A stretch of 64,000 nt of DNA from Cardiocondyla obscurior (lineage: Eukaryota > Arthropoda > Insecta > Hymenoptera > Formicidae). Shown here piece by piece: positions 38,341 to 49,059 of this stretch. The notes under the pieces are model-generated. The model worked only from the letters and a program-made list of their open reading frames with translations, did not search any database and was not told where the DNA came from. Every line of letters starts with the position of its first letter. The first letter of the stretch is position 1. Location of the stretch: contig NC_091866.1 of assembly GCF_019399895.1 (NCBI RefSeq), positions 1,223,501-1,287,500 of the forward strand. The letters run 5' to 3'. The position numbers and the translations under genes were made by a program.

Positions 38341-38620
38341 ATTTATTCATCGAATATTAATATAAATACTATATCGAATATCGTTGTGAATTATTATGCC
38401 GAACATTCACAACTAATGTATCGCGAATCTGTAAACGATGAATACACGGTATTTAATTAATTGAATCAATAATTTATAGTTTACTTAATTATTCGAAGCG
38501 TTTAAAGCGTTATATAATGCACGCGTACATCCTACAGTGTATTGCTTAAAATTGTTAAAAGTAAAATTAGCTCGTTTAATGTAGAAGAAGCAAGAGCGAA
38601 TAACGCGCGCTTTATAATGT

Positions 38621-41600
38621 CGTGTTAATATTTAAAATTGCATTTTTAGAATTATAGTAACTATTTCTACAGATTTTACAATATTCTTTTGAGATAATTT
38701 GAGAATTTTCGTTATTTTTACCGCTATCAAACTGTAATTTTATTCTATGATGATAGTTCGAATATGATCCGCGATGAACTTGCTTAACCCGAATAGAACT
38801 CTTTAATTTAATATAATTTAGCTTGTTAAAGTCAAATTCAATAAAATCGTTTCCAGGAACGTTGCAATTAGACTTAATAAAATGATTGGACGATATATCC
38901 GCAATGTACTTAATCTTTTCATTTCGATTAAATAACGATATAATAATAAAAACGTATGCTACGGATATTCCATATAAATAGGGATATGGTGTAACTGTTT
39001 AAAAAAGGGCGTCACGATTATTTACACATAAGTGTTCGACCGAATTGCGTTCTTTAATTAAGCGCAATTGTGCATACACGCGCGCGCTATTTTAGGTTTC
39101 TCCGCAGGTGCAAAGCCCTTTAGGGTAACTTCGGGAAGACCGCAGGAACTCATTTCGTGGCAGCAACTTTATGGAGATCGATGCTTCGGAAATAAAAGCT
39201 CCGGTATAACGGGGGCCAGCTCTCTCCCTGGAGTCTGGCAGGCTCGCTGCCAGAGCGGGATGGAGTGCCATGGGATTTGCCTATTTCACTACTCATCTAC
39301 CCTTCTCTCTCATTTCCTCACCGTTTCTCTTTTTATCTCTCGCTTTCGCTCTCTTCTTCCTACCCGTTCAGTGTCCCTGTGAAAGTTTTACTGCCGTCTT
39401 GCTTCGTTTCGGGGTATTCTCGATTCCTATGGCGCACAATCAAAGTTACCGATGAATATAAATGCCGGGTCTAAAAGCAGTCAACTCGACGTCAAACGTT
39501 AACATTTCCGTTCGAGCACCTGCAAGGAAGTCGGCGACCTATCATTTTCCTTTTTAACAAAGCAATTTCTACGCTTCGTCGTGAATGCACTGCTAAAATA
39601 TTCCCTTATTTCGTAAATTGCCTCATTGAATTAGAACAATCGCCGTGGGTCTAAAAAAAAAAAAAAAAAAAAATAAAAGAACATGCGACATTATTTCCGT
39701 AAAACGCGAACGGAGCGCAGTTAAAACTAATAAAGTAAACTCGAAACACATTGTCTCTCTTTCTTTTTATCGCGTTTATCGCATTTTATGGGCCAATTTC
39801 ATGTCTGAAAGGTTAGCGACGCGTATAAATGGCAGGACTAGGACGTAGTCAATTTGACGCCACTCTCCGGCAATAGACTTCTCTTTCGATTCTAAAGAAG
39901 CCATCGATCTTTCTGCACACTCGACGCCACCGCCGTTTGACCCGCCGCACTTGTTCAATATGTCATCAACTGAGAATCTCGGTAAATACAATACAATAAA
40001 AATGTAAGAAATCTTTTTCTTCCTTCTATTTTTTTATACCACGCGATAAATAAAAAAACAATATGATATATAAAGAGGTGCTAACTTACAAGATGCTTTT
40101 GATTAGAACTTTGATTAACAGAGTAGCTAGTTTTAATTATAAACTTCTTTATCCGTTTTTTTTTCAAGACTTACTTTCACAAATTAAATCGATGAAGTTT
40201 TTCATGTAAAAATTACTGACAAATTTTCTTTCTTCCACAAAACGAACTGCGATCATAAAAGTTGAACACGACGACGAGAACGAATAACGTTACATTTTAC
40301 ATCCCGCTTCGTTGCAACTTGGCGTTTACTTACCTTCAATATTGACGTCGCGATAACTGCATCATCATAAATCATATATATATATATATTGAGAAATCCA
40401 TGTGCCAAGAAAATAAAACCGTACTAGTAGTTAAAGCTTGAAAAAAAAAAGAAAGAAAAAAACTGCTAATAAATTTGCTTCATATCGATAAGATATTATC
40501 TCAATAATCTTCAATATCATGTGAAATATGAAATGAAAATGAAATGAAAATCTAACATATCACAGATTTGAAATATCTTACTAAAATGGATTTGTGAAAA
40601 GTCTAATTTCAAATACGAATACGCGGAGCTTCGAATTACCTCGCATTATTAACACGTTCTGTCGTGGCGAAATCCTTTTCGGTAGGATTGAAATCGCTCA
40701 AATGTCTGCATGGACATCGTCGGGAAAACGAAAGAGAGAGATGCGGAAGAGCCCGTCAAGAACGTAACGGCGACAAATGACGTGTCGGCGAACTTGACTC
40801 TACGACAAATCGACTTGTCGCGGAATCCTATTGTTGCCTGCTGCATGTTTTCCGGAACCCTTTCCCTTTTTGCCAGAAATCCGATCAGACCTCGTTCGAC
40901 GTCGAACCCGAGCACTTGGGAATGCTTGCTTACTCCACGTTTCGTTCGATTACATTTCCGTTGATAAAAGACGCTATACTTATACATTATCACGTTTGCC
41001 GAGAGTTGAAGAATTCGTCGAATACGTTTTAATTTATAAAATAATTATCAAGATACAAAACACGATCTTAATTAAAGTGTACATTTTATAAATTATCGAA
41101 ACTTTTCGATTTTCTCACACGTAATAAATGTTATAATCGACAATTGAACGATAAAATTTAATTAGAGAGATTAAACAAGCGTGTCGAGAACGGGTAATTA
41201 AGTCATTGCTCAGGAAGACCAGCGCTTTTCTTCTTAGCAAATAGTTTCTAGATCGCCACAAAGATTACTTCAAATCAAAGTCTTTTGTAAAAGTGATTAA
41301 TTATTCCTCGTTCTAATCGATCTAGCTCTTTCGAAAGGCGCTAAACAAACCCCGCTTATTCGACAGTATTCGGAAATAGATTTCTATAAATTTTCTTTTC
41401 CCTCGTATATTTCTCCTTTTCCGCGCACTGTCTCCGAAATCTCGTTCTTACGTTTCACATTCGACTGACCTCTCGCTGACCACGCTCTTTTTCTGTAGGC
41501 TATTGCACCTACAGTTCATCCCGCGGAGCTTCTGGCATTTCCGGTTTAAACTAAAAGCTAATAGAAGACTTGCTGTATTTTTACCTTCTTTGCCGCTAAA

Positions 41601-42785
41601 CTCACTTCTTCCTTGCATTTTCTTCCAACTTCATGACAGATTGCTGGCCGACTAGGGTTCATAGATAGGATTACCGCCTATTCTGCGATCAAATCGCCCC
41701 GCACTATCGTTTGAGCACCCTCTGCAAGCTGCTGAGACGTCTATTCGCGCCTCCTTGGCTGTATTCAGTACCTAGACAGATCGTGATCATTATCCTCTTA
41801 CTTACAACACGTAGGCGATAAACATCAGGATTAGACGCTATTCAATCGCGAGAGGAAATTACAACCGCAATGAAGCTTGCAATTAAAATAGCTTCTGTCA
41901 AATTTTCATAAATAATTCCGTGCAGATATTTTTATATCAACGTTCGCTGCTCGAAGAGAAATATCTCTGTCGGGGCAGCGTCTTATTCGGTATCTGATTG
42001 ACACGTCTTCAAACTATCAAGCTGAGCCGCTAGCAATTGGACGCTATTTAAGACAAACTTCGAACGGCTCAATCAGTAAGACGTTAATAGATAACGCGAC
42101 ATCGAAGGCTACTTACGATTATACGGGATAAAGTCGTTGCGGCGAAATCTATTCGGTGACGGGGAACAAGGAGAGAGGGGAAAAGGAAGAGAAATGATTC
42201 AAGTTGTCGGTGACAGAAAGAGATGCGCCGCCGTGTACTCGCAGGATCGCGGTCCTGAGAGACGGATTGAATATTCCAATGCACCGGGAGGCGATCAATA
42301 AATAGACGCGATTCCTAGAGAGCTATCCTGCGAGGCCGGCCCTCCTATCCATTACCGATCCCTATTCAGACCGAGGACGATGACGATTCCTCGAATGACG
42401 AGCCAGATGCACAGGCTCCGCTGCCGCTGTATTCGCCCGCCTATTAGTATTCAAGCGACGACGTGACGCGCCGCGGTAATGACGGGAATGTAAGGCGGGT
42501 GCAAGAGGAATAGCGCCGACGCGTGTTAACAATATTCGGGAGGACCACGATGTATACGCGCGCTTGATTATTATCACGAAATGGATTATCGTGATATTCG
42601 CGAGAATAGAGTTCGCCAAACTGCGGGACGAAGGCAGGTCCGCCCGTCACGTCGCGTATCTTAAATATTTAATTGCACTTTGCATTCAAAATGCCGTAAC
42701 AATTAATTTTTGAACTCGCACGCATGCGAGATCGTGCCTTAAATATCCGACGGAGATGCATAAATTGTAAACTCGATTGCGACAA
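38621..42785. other. Gene-free stretch
   Basis: No supportable gene. A plus-strand ORF at about 39.07-39.38 kb has no family features. A perfect 8-bp stem with a 5-nt loop lies at 39234-39254, and a 7-bp stem with an 8-nt loop at 41493-41514; both are too short to call as RNA genes. Isolated minus-strand donors (for example at about 40333, TTGAAG followed by GTAAGT) lack clear partners. Confidence 0.5.
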
Positions 42786-44001
42786 TCACCGGTCCGCGAC
42801 GAATGACTTTAAACGCCGAAACTGCGAATATTTCGTACCTCTTGAGGAACGTTGATTGCCAGACGACCTGGATTCTTTTTCCTGCGCGATTGAGCTTTTC
42901 AGAGTGGATTGGCTCCACGTATCGGCGCGGGACGACAGCTCGAGATTTCTTTCATCAGCAAACGAAGACGTCTCGGTAAACTTGCCCGCGGTCAGAGCCT
43001 GCTCTCGTTCTTTCAGTACGAAGTGATCCAGGAGATTTAGATATTCCGTTTCGAGCCTCGTGGACACCGACGGCGAATATTTGCCGGCGTTGTTATCGAA
43101 AAAATCCAGAAGATCGTCACCGGCGTTATCTTCGAGCTCCGCCTTTGAGTTAGGGGTGTTTAATTGAATATAATTCAGCACCACCTCGCCCGGTGGATAA
43201 TTCACGCCGTATAGCGCCCTTAGGTTCTCCTCGAAGGTTTTGTAGCGATAAGAATTATAGTTGCACGTTATGTCTACCACCGGCAGCTCGATTCGCGTCG
43301 CCACAAAGGACGACGAGTGCAGAGCCAGCGGGATCGTTTTTCTAATCGGCCGGTCGACGGACGCGACGCGTGGTACGTCGGGCGACGAGAAGACCGTCCT
43401 CGTCGGGCACACCACCATCCTGGACTCGGAATTGGAGCTTAAGAGGTTTGGTAACTTGGGATAGTGCTGAACCAGATTAATCCTGTCGTCGCACGGCACG
43501 TCGTCCACGTTCTCCATCGAACGGTAGTATAGCGTCGCGAGTAACTTTCGTGGATGCCGCAACTGCAAATACCGTACAAATAAAATATCAAAATCCGATA
43601 AACACGCGCGATAAATAAATGTTTCGAAAAAGCCGACGGGCCCGGGACAAAAGAAATCGCGCTCTTATATTTTGACTTCAATATCGCCGCGGGATGCGAC
43701 CAAAATGATTAATGAACGTACGTGACACGTTATTATTTATTTTTAATTTTTTTTTTTTTTTAATTAGTCGCCTGCCTTTAATGCATCGTGTCCTTTTACA
43801 CACACGAGGGGGAATTTGTTTCCCCGGTATTTAACCTACATACCCGCGGCGCAATAAATCATTACTGCCCTTAGACGAAAACAATTCGTAGGTGCAATTT
43901 ACGATCAATTAATCTTGATCACGTACGACAAGCGTCTGCAGTTGTACGAGCAGCGGTAACATCAGGATCAAGCCCAAAATTATGGCGGAAACGCTTTCCA
44001 T
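42786..44001 (-). CDS. Unrecognised secreted protein, two exons, 283 aa
   Basis: Exon 1 (43927-44001) encodes a start Met and a strongly hydrophobic segment, MESVSAIILGLILMLPLLVQ, typical of a signal peptide. The donor GTACGT and the acceptor TTTGCAG join it in phase 0 to exon 2 (42786-43562, 258 codons and a stop); the intron is 364 bp. The mature part has only three cysteines (in VPC, VVCPT and DITC), a hydrophilic middle and a Ser/Arg-rich C-terminus, without further membrane segments, so it is probably secreted. I recognise no family. The overlapping plus-strand frame is shorter and shows no gene structure. The unspliced frame of exon 1 would stop after six more codons, which supports the intron. 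Confidence 0.65.
43927..44001 (-). CDS. Signal-peptide exon of the secreted protein gene
   Basis: 25 codons from ATG to the donor. Too short to appear as a separate ORF. It was found by looking upstream of exon 2 for an ATG-hydrophobic stretch ending at a phase-0 donor. Confidence 0.65.
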
Positions 44002-44239
44002 AGTTATGCGGACTACCAAGAAATCTCGTTGCACGCGGGATGTGGGTCAGACGGATCGTTCGCGTTACCGGACCATCTCAAAGCGCGTAGCTGGCCAGTG
44101 CGTGATACCGCCGTCATCGCAGCCGTTAATTTCGATCGGTGTGGCACAAATCGTAATTGGAGAGTCGGATCATGTCGAAATTTCACACGTACCGCGAAGT
44201 GCGACGAACTTTCCACATACGTCGTGAAATAAACGGCGA

Positions 44240-44280
44240 ACGACTGTCGACTGCCGTGCGCGACTCGCGCGTTATAAACT
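44240..44280 (-). promoter_or_regulatory. Core promoter of the secreted protein gene
   Basis: Minus strand: a TTTATAAC element at about 44272-44279 lies roughly 27-33 nt upstream of two CAGTC initiator-like motifs at about 44243-44252. That spacing is typical for insect TATA promoters and leaves a 5' UTR of about 240 nt before the ATG at 44001. Confidence 0.45.
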
Positions 44281-45525
44281 GCGCGTTAAACGCTTTTACG
44301 ATGTATAATGTCATTCATTGATGTAATCAAACCGAATTTAGAGGCGCGCGTTGTCGAAGCACACACGTTGATTGATTCAAAAGGGTCGTCGCGCCGCAGA
44401 GAAAACCGCGAAACCCACCCGGCCCTCACCCTCGATTTTCCAATCGTTCTCCAGCGGGCTCGCGCCGCCACTTTCGACGGAACCCGCGCGGAATTCGGGA
44501 TTCCATTATAGCATAATAACTCACAGAATTCGGCACACCGGAAGAATAGAACGACGCGCGGCGTTCTCTATAATAGGATGCAATTTAGACGCGGTCGGGA
44601 CAGACAACGCCGCATCCTACGAAGCGTAAATCATAGCGGTGGCCCCGCGGGGGGTTGCACGTGGGATGGCACGGGAAGGAAAGTGGAGGGCAGAGAAGTG
44701 CATATCTTAATTACAATATTCCCACGGGCGGAACACAAGGCCCCTTGCCCGCGCTTCGCCGACCACCGTCTCTCCCTAGCTCTGCCTCGTACATTGCACC
44801 CCCTTCGCCGCCCCTTAGACTTACCCAAGCAGCTTGTAGGAATTTAATTAATTTGCCAGTGGCGAGCAGGCTTGCTCCTTGTCGCCACTCTGAAATATTG
44901 TATCCTTCCCACCCTTTAAAATCCGAGCCAGCCGTCGAGCGCCACCGCTGTCACCCTTTGCCCTCCGACACCCTCGCAATTCGCGCACGATTATCGCGCC
45001 CAGCCGTCCCTTATCTACCTTTCACTCTCCCGTTTCCCTTCCTTTTTCTTTATTCTCTAATAAATACGTGACTCGTGCCGAGGCACAGATCGGGTGTACG
45101 TTTGTGGCTTTATTAGTTGCGGCCGGAAGTGCCGAGACGCGGGAAGACGGTCGAGTAGACTGAAACTTTCGTTGGCTGTGTACCGCTCGGCCTCTCGGCA
45201 CGAATAATAAGTTCGCGCGCGAGAGAGAAGTTCTTGTGAGATCTCGCAGAAAACGAAATACTTGAGAAACTCGGAACTTCTTTTCCGGAAGACTTGGCGG
45301 GAATATGCCACACGGTCGACAAAGCGGAAACACGTTTCGGCGGACCGATGACGCTGGCGCAAAAAAAATTTTCAAACCGGCGCGAAGAAACGCCGTGCGA
45401 TCCAAACATTTATCTCGCGCCATTAACGGTATCGCGTCAAGTATCAAGAAGTTTTCTATTGTCGGGCTAACTAAATTGCTTAAAAAAAAAAAAAATTACG
45501 ACTTGAACGATAATTCTAACGGTAA

Positions 45526-45575
45526 ATTATCTTACATTACGTGAAGCACGATTATCTTACATTACGTGAAGCACG
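45526..45575 (+). repeat. Perfect 25-bp tandem duplication
   Basis: Two identical adjacent 25-nt units, each containing cttacattacgtgaagcacg. It follows a run of 14 A at about 45482-45495. Confidence 0.95.
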
Positions 45576-46062
45576 TTGCATCAGTGTCGTTTGAATGTTT
45601 TCCGCGCAGAGTTCAACTTCTTGGGTTCCCTACGCCGGTTAGCAGGTACGTATACGACAGTCGTACAGTCGTGCAGGTACATATACGTTTCCAGATGTTT
45701 GGGGTTCCTCGGAACTTCCAAGTTTCACCGAGCACCGGATTTACCGCAACTTCCCGATTCCCGGCAAGTTTTGGGTTCTCGCAACCCTTCGATGGCAATA
45801 ATCACATGATGTTAAGAACTGTTGCGTCGCGGTATGAAATTTCATCGAATCTCGGGATATTACAGCATCCACCGCCGAGTACAAGCATCCACGAGATCTC
45901 TGCTAAATTAACGCAATAAGATTGACGTCTACGTTTAATTGCGATACGTCAATTAACTAAATAAAAAAACGACAAAATGGCAGGCACTTACGCATCGGAA
46001 TTATTAAGTTCTTCGGTGGTATCTGAAGGAATTAATTTCGAATCGAAGACGCCGGAGTCGCG

Positions 46063-46076
46063 TTGTATATATAAAG
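46063..46076 (+). promoter_or_regulatory. TATA-like element, plus strand
   Basis: TATATATAAAG in a locally GC-balanced context with a TTAGTTC motif about 35 nt downstream and an arthropod-type TCAGT at about 46120, followed by a possible donor (GTACAT). No gene can be attached to it, so it may be a chance match. Confidence 0.2.
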
Positions 46077-47472
46077 ACCAGCGGAGTAATCGATACTGCT
46101 TGTTAGTTCTGCCTCTAACATCAGTAGGTACATATTTACTTGTGTATGACTTCGTGCTTGATGCACCCTTCGTATCGCAGTGTAGTATTGCGTTACTGTA
46201 CACCTAAATTACCATGTACACGTTTAAGCTTCACCGGATAGCATTGCGCGATATTGGAAATTACATTGACGCGATTCATGTTGATAGAATATAAACCCAA
46301 GTTCTATCACCTTCAATAGAATATATTACACGGCGTTACGTTTTCGCGGAATACGATTGCGCTCCCGGGGAGCTTAGATGCAAGATGCTGAAAGGAGATA
46401 CGGGGCCACTTCACGGCTGCTTCTTTATATTAATAATATTTAAAAGGCGTCGTGTAACAATTCTTAAAACCCTCTCGTTAAATTTTGCAGATAAAATAAG
46501 ATAAGATAATTAACGTAAAAAAAAGAAAAAAAGAGTTCCGATTAAGATCACTTCGGTAAACGCGAGAAATTACACGGAGGACCACCCGAACTTGATAAAG
46601 CCAGCGGCGCGAGGATTTTCGGGAAATAATTTATCATCGTTCCGCCGATTTCAGATTACGGCAGGGAGATCAGGTCGACGGTTAGTCGTTAAAATGGCTC
46701 GGCGTGTTACGACGGCTGGCCGAAGGAAAAAAAAAAATCGTTTAACCAGGAGAAATGTGTGCGGACGTGCCGACGGAACTCGGCTTAGAACGACAAGGAG
46801 GGCGCGGACCGACGACGAAAAGATGGATGGTGGCGGAAAAAAAAAGGCAACGAAGCGGCGCGTCTGCCGTTGAAAAGCTGAGAATCTCGATTCGAACGCA
46901 AACGCTCGAGCGTGCCTGTAAAAAGCACCGCGGAACGACCGGAAATCCTTTGGTCGCGCCATTAACGGTGATTTCTCCTAAGCCCCGACCGATCTTCTTC
47001 CCTCGTACCCTCTCATCGTTGTCAACTCCATTTCAGCTCGTCGAACCGTCATTCATCGATCACTCAAAACGCGTTCGAACTTCCATTTACATCGTGCTCG
47101 TTCGTCACGTTCAGTAGTAAACTCGATCACTTTACTTCTGTGCTTCTTAATTCCGAACGGATTCATTGATGATATTATTTCGAAAACTGTCGCTTTACGT
47201 TTCTTTAAAGAGCTCTATTTCGAGACACTTCGAGCGGAGGTACCTCGCATTTCATTCGGAACGAACGTAGGGAATTCTCTGTGTATATATAATCTACATT
47301 TTTCAGATATATCTTCGTGTATATTTTATAAATGATTATGTGAAATGCAAAAGGGGATCGCGATGTGCAGGAGAACGAACGTGAATGATTTCCGACCGCG
47401 TTGAAAAAGAGAATCCGAGTAGCGTCGATCGAGGTAAAATGTTATTGTCGCTAATTAATAAATTTTTACCTG

Positions 47473-47586
47473 TCACTGCTGTAACCGTTCGCAACGATGG
47501 TTTGTGCGCTCCTTGGAGAGATTCCGATCTGACGTCCTGGTCCATTCCGAGACCCACCAGTTTCGGATCCTGACGACGACATTTGT
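47473..47586 (-). CDS. Last exon of the RR-2 gene
   Basis: The acceptor TATTTTGCAG follows the donor GTTAGT in phase 0, giving a 37-residue tail beginning TNVVVRIRNWWVSEW and a TGA stop. The tail is Arg- and Trp-rich and unlike usual Ala/Val/Pro-rich ends of this family. If the donor after 47859 is not used, the protein would instead end 39 residues later by read-through, so this exon is less sure than the other two. Confidence 0.4.
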   Translation of the reverse strand, partial: TNVVVRIRNWWVSEWTRTSDRNLSKERTNHRCERLQQ

Positions 47587-48884
47587 CTGCAAAATAAATA
47601 GTATTTTAAACAACATGGTAAGCACTTGGCAACAATTCTTTTTCATTTTTCTCTCTGTCTCGAGTGCTCGATTTAACGTACAGGATCTCCCGCTGGTATC
47701 GCTATTTTCTTTGACAAGTTCCAATGCAAAAGAGAACCACCGAGTCGTCAAATCGAGCAAAGAATCCCGCGATAGATCTCCCTTTCTGTCTTCCCATCGC
47801 ATGCGGAGACTAATGGACCGAGGGAAAAAGCGCTCGAAAAGTAACTGGATTTACTAACCTGCGGGCGGAGCACAACTGCTGCCGGCGCAGCTGCAGCGAT
47901 CGCGGACGATGTCAGAGCGAAGGGTGCAGCTGCGACGGCGGCGGTTTTAAACGTGACGCCGGGGTCCCGTTGCACGACCGCGTTAAAACCGTTGATAGGA
48001 TCGGCTGGATAGAAGACGACGCGCTGGGAACCGTCGGGCTCGATTAAGCTGTAACTTCCGTGAACTACGTCGCCGTTGCGAGTTTCTTGCTGCGCCTTGC
48101 TGCCTTGAAAAGTAGAAGAGTATGCGCTTATAATACTCCCGCGCCAAGTTCTGCGCTACGCGCTCACGGAAAGGCGCGCATTGTCCCGACCAGAGTGTTT
48201 TAATTTAAGTTCCCGATGAAGTTCCTCAATTCTAATTCGATGAAGGAACTCGATGAACAGATACAACAAATAGCTGAATTAAGAGATATCGACAGGAATC
48301 CACTCCGCGAATTTGAAGCGCACGGAAACGTTGTTTTGGCTTAACTTCCTCTTAATTACAAAGTCCTCTTTAAATCCGGACACTCACGGCGAAATTAGAT
48401 TTGATTACATGCCCCGTATTGCCGCGCAATTTTTAATTTGAACGACTTTCATTTAATGTAACAACTGTTAATATTTAATTAATAAAATGTTTATAAGTAT
48501 CGATATCATTAACTAGCTGTGCTCTGCTTTAAGCAAACGATTCACTAATAACATATTTTATTCGATATATTAAACGCGTATAATGTAAAAAAATGTGTAA
48601 ATAACAAATAAATGTACGTTCGTGTCCACGGTGAATTGAGTTTGAGTTTTGTGGGTTTGCTAAGCCCAGATGACTGCGCGAATCAGTCATCCCCGCGGAA
48701 TACGAATTATATTGCGGAGACGCACCAGTGAGACCATCTGCCACGCTATATCTGAAGCTATACCGAGGAGAATCGTAGTTTAGGTTCTGATAACCGCTGC
48801 AGCTGGATATTGCGCGATAGCTATTGCAGTTGCAACGATCCCGGCGCGGACGACGGCCAATAAAGTGACGAAACAGCCGATAAT
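47473..48884 (-). CDS. RR-2 cuticular protein gene, frameshifted as given
   Basis: Three exons are visible: 48726-48884, 47859-48103 and 47473-47586. Joining the donor GTGCGT to the acceptor TTTTCAAG gives a Rebers-Riddiford RR-2 chitin-binding domain: YSFRYSVADGLTG, then QQETRNGDVVHGSYSLIEPD and YPADPINGFNAVV. Such proteins bind chitin in the exoskeleton. The Ala-rich tail (VAAAPFALTSSAIAAAAPAA) is typical. The 5' part of exon 48726-48884 encodes a signal-like IIGCFVTLLAVVRAG and AIAIAQYPAAAV, but in a frame that stops before the domain; one extra base would align them. No starter ATG exon was found. It may be a pseudogene or hold a sequence error. Confidence 0.75.
47859..48103 (-). CDS. RR-2 exon with core chitin-binding domain
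   Basis: 245 nt, entering with two bases that complete a Gly codon and leaving in phase 0. It carries the second half of the domain, with the diagnostic G-S-Y-S-L-I-E-P-D-G and N-G-F-N-A-V-V. One difference from the consensus is VVFYPADP, where RR-2 proteins usually have VxYTADP. Confidence 0.85.
48726..48884 (-). CDS. RR-2 exon with signal stretch and domain start, frames disagree
   Basis: Acceptor GATACGCAG, donor GTGCGT, 159 nt. Phase 0 gives a hydrophobic secretion-like stretch ending at TAA about two thirds through. The frame one base later gives NLNYDSPRYSFRYSVADG, which joins the next exon in frame. A length of 160 nt would reconcile them. A run of ten T lies just outside the acceptor. 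Confidence 0.7.
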
Positions 48885-49047
48885 CTGCGTATCAGAAAAA
48901 AAAAATCATTAATTTGATAATTAGAAAAAACTTCGCCTTTGATGAATTTAATAAGTAATTTGCTCAACAAAATGTGGAGTATTACTTTGTAAGACTGTCG
49001 CGGCACTCGTTAAACAATTCGGCGTTTTGCCGACTCCAACCGGTGGA

Positions 49048-49055
49048 CTTTATAT
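49048..49055 (-). promoter_or_regulatory. TATA element upstream of the RR-2 gene
   Basis: Minus-strand GATATAAAGTC about 165 nt upstream of the first visible RR-2 exon. A start about 30 nt downstream would give a short leader and a possible donor (AAA followed by GTAATA) near 48986. The leader contains no ATG, so either the coding start is elsewhere or it has been lost. Confidence 0.35.
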
Positions 49056-49059
49056 CAAA

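Larger units (their letters stand above)
36700..38620 (-). repeat. Duplicated exon cluster, right copy
   Basis: This is the counterpart of 5104-7716 in the same orientation, about 31 kb away. On the minus strand it holds a donor-bounded block ending at 38260, then blocks 37294-37571, 36957-37187 and 36700-36740. Shared sequence covers exon-like blocks, intron edges and an outer flank at 38522-38620, where a tttaatgt-gaagaa-caa motif matches 7670-7690. Confidence 0.7.
44290..47472. other. Gene-free stretch between the two secreted-protein genes
   Basis: No supportable coding gene. GC-rich DNA at 44.6-45.4 kb gives overlapping frames on both strands. A 25-bp tandem repeat and a plus-strand TATA-like element are listed separately. 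The region probably contains the 3' end and downstream flank of the cuticular protein gene and the upstream flank of the 42.8-44 kb gene. Confidence 0.45.

Noticed and set aside
39234..39254. Perfect 8-bp hairpin as a microRNA precursor
   Set aside because: The stem is far too short, with no extended pairing outside it.
41493..41514. 7-bp hairpin with TATTGCAC in the loop, resembling a miR-92-type seed
   Set aside because: The seed-like bases lie in the loop, not on an arm, and no longer stem exists.
42786..43562. Spätzle- or IL-17-like cytokine identity for the secreted protein
   Set aside because: Only three cysteines are present and the expected Trp and knot cysteines are missing; the faint C-x-T-R resemblance is not enough.
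45022..45447. 141-codon minus-strand frame and two overlapping relatives
   Set aside because: Non-ATG start and three frames of similar length over the same DNA indicate low stop density rather than coding.
46592..47117. Overlapping plus-strand frames near 46.6-47.1 kb as a gene
   Set aside because: Lys/Arg-rich low-complexity frames with no motifs; no splice sites link them to the TATA-like element at 46063.
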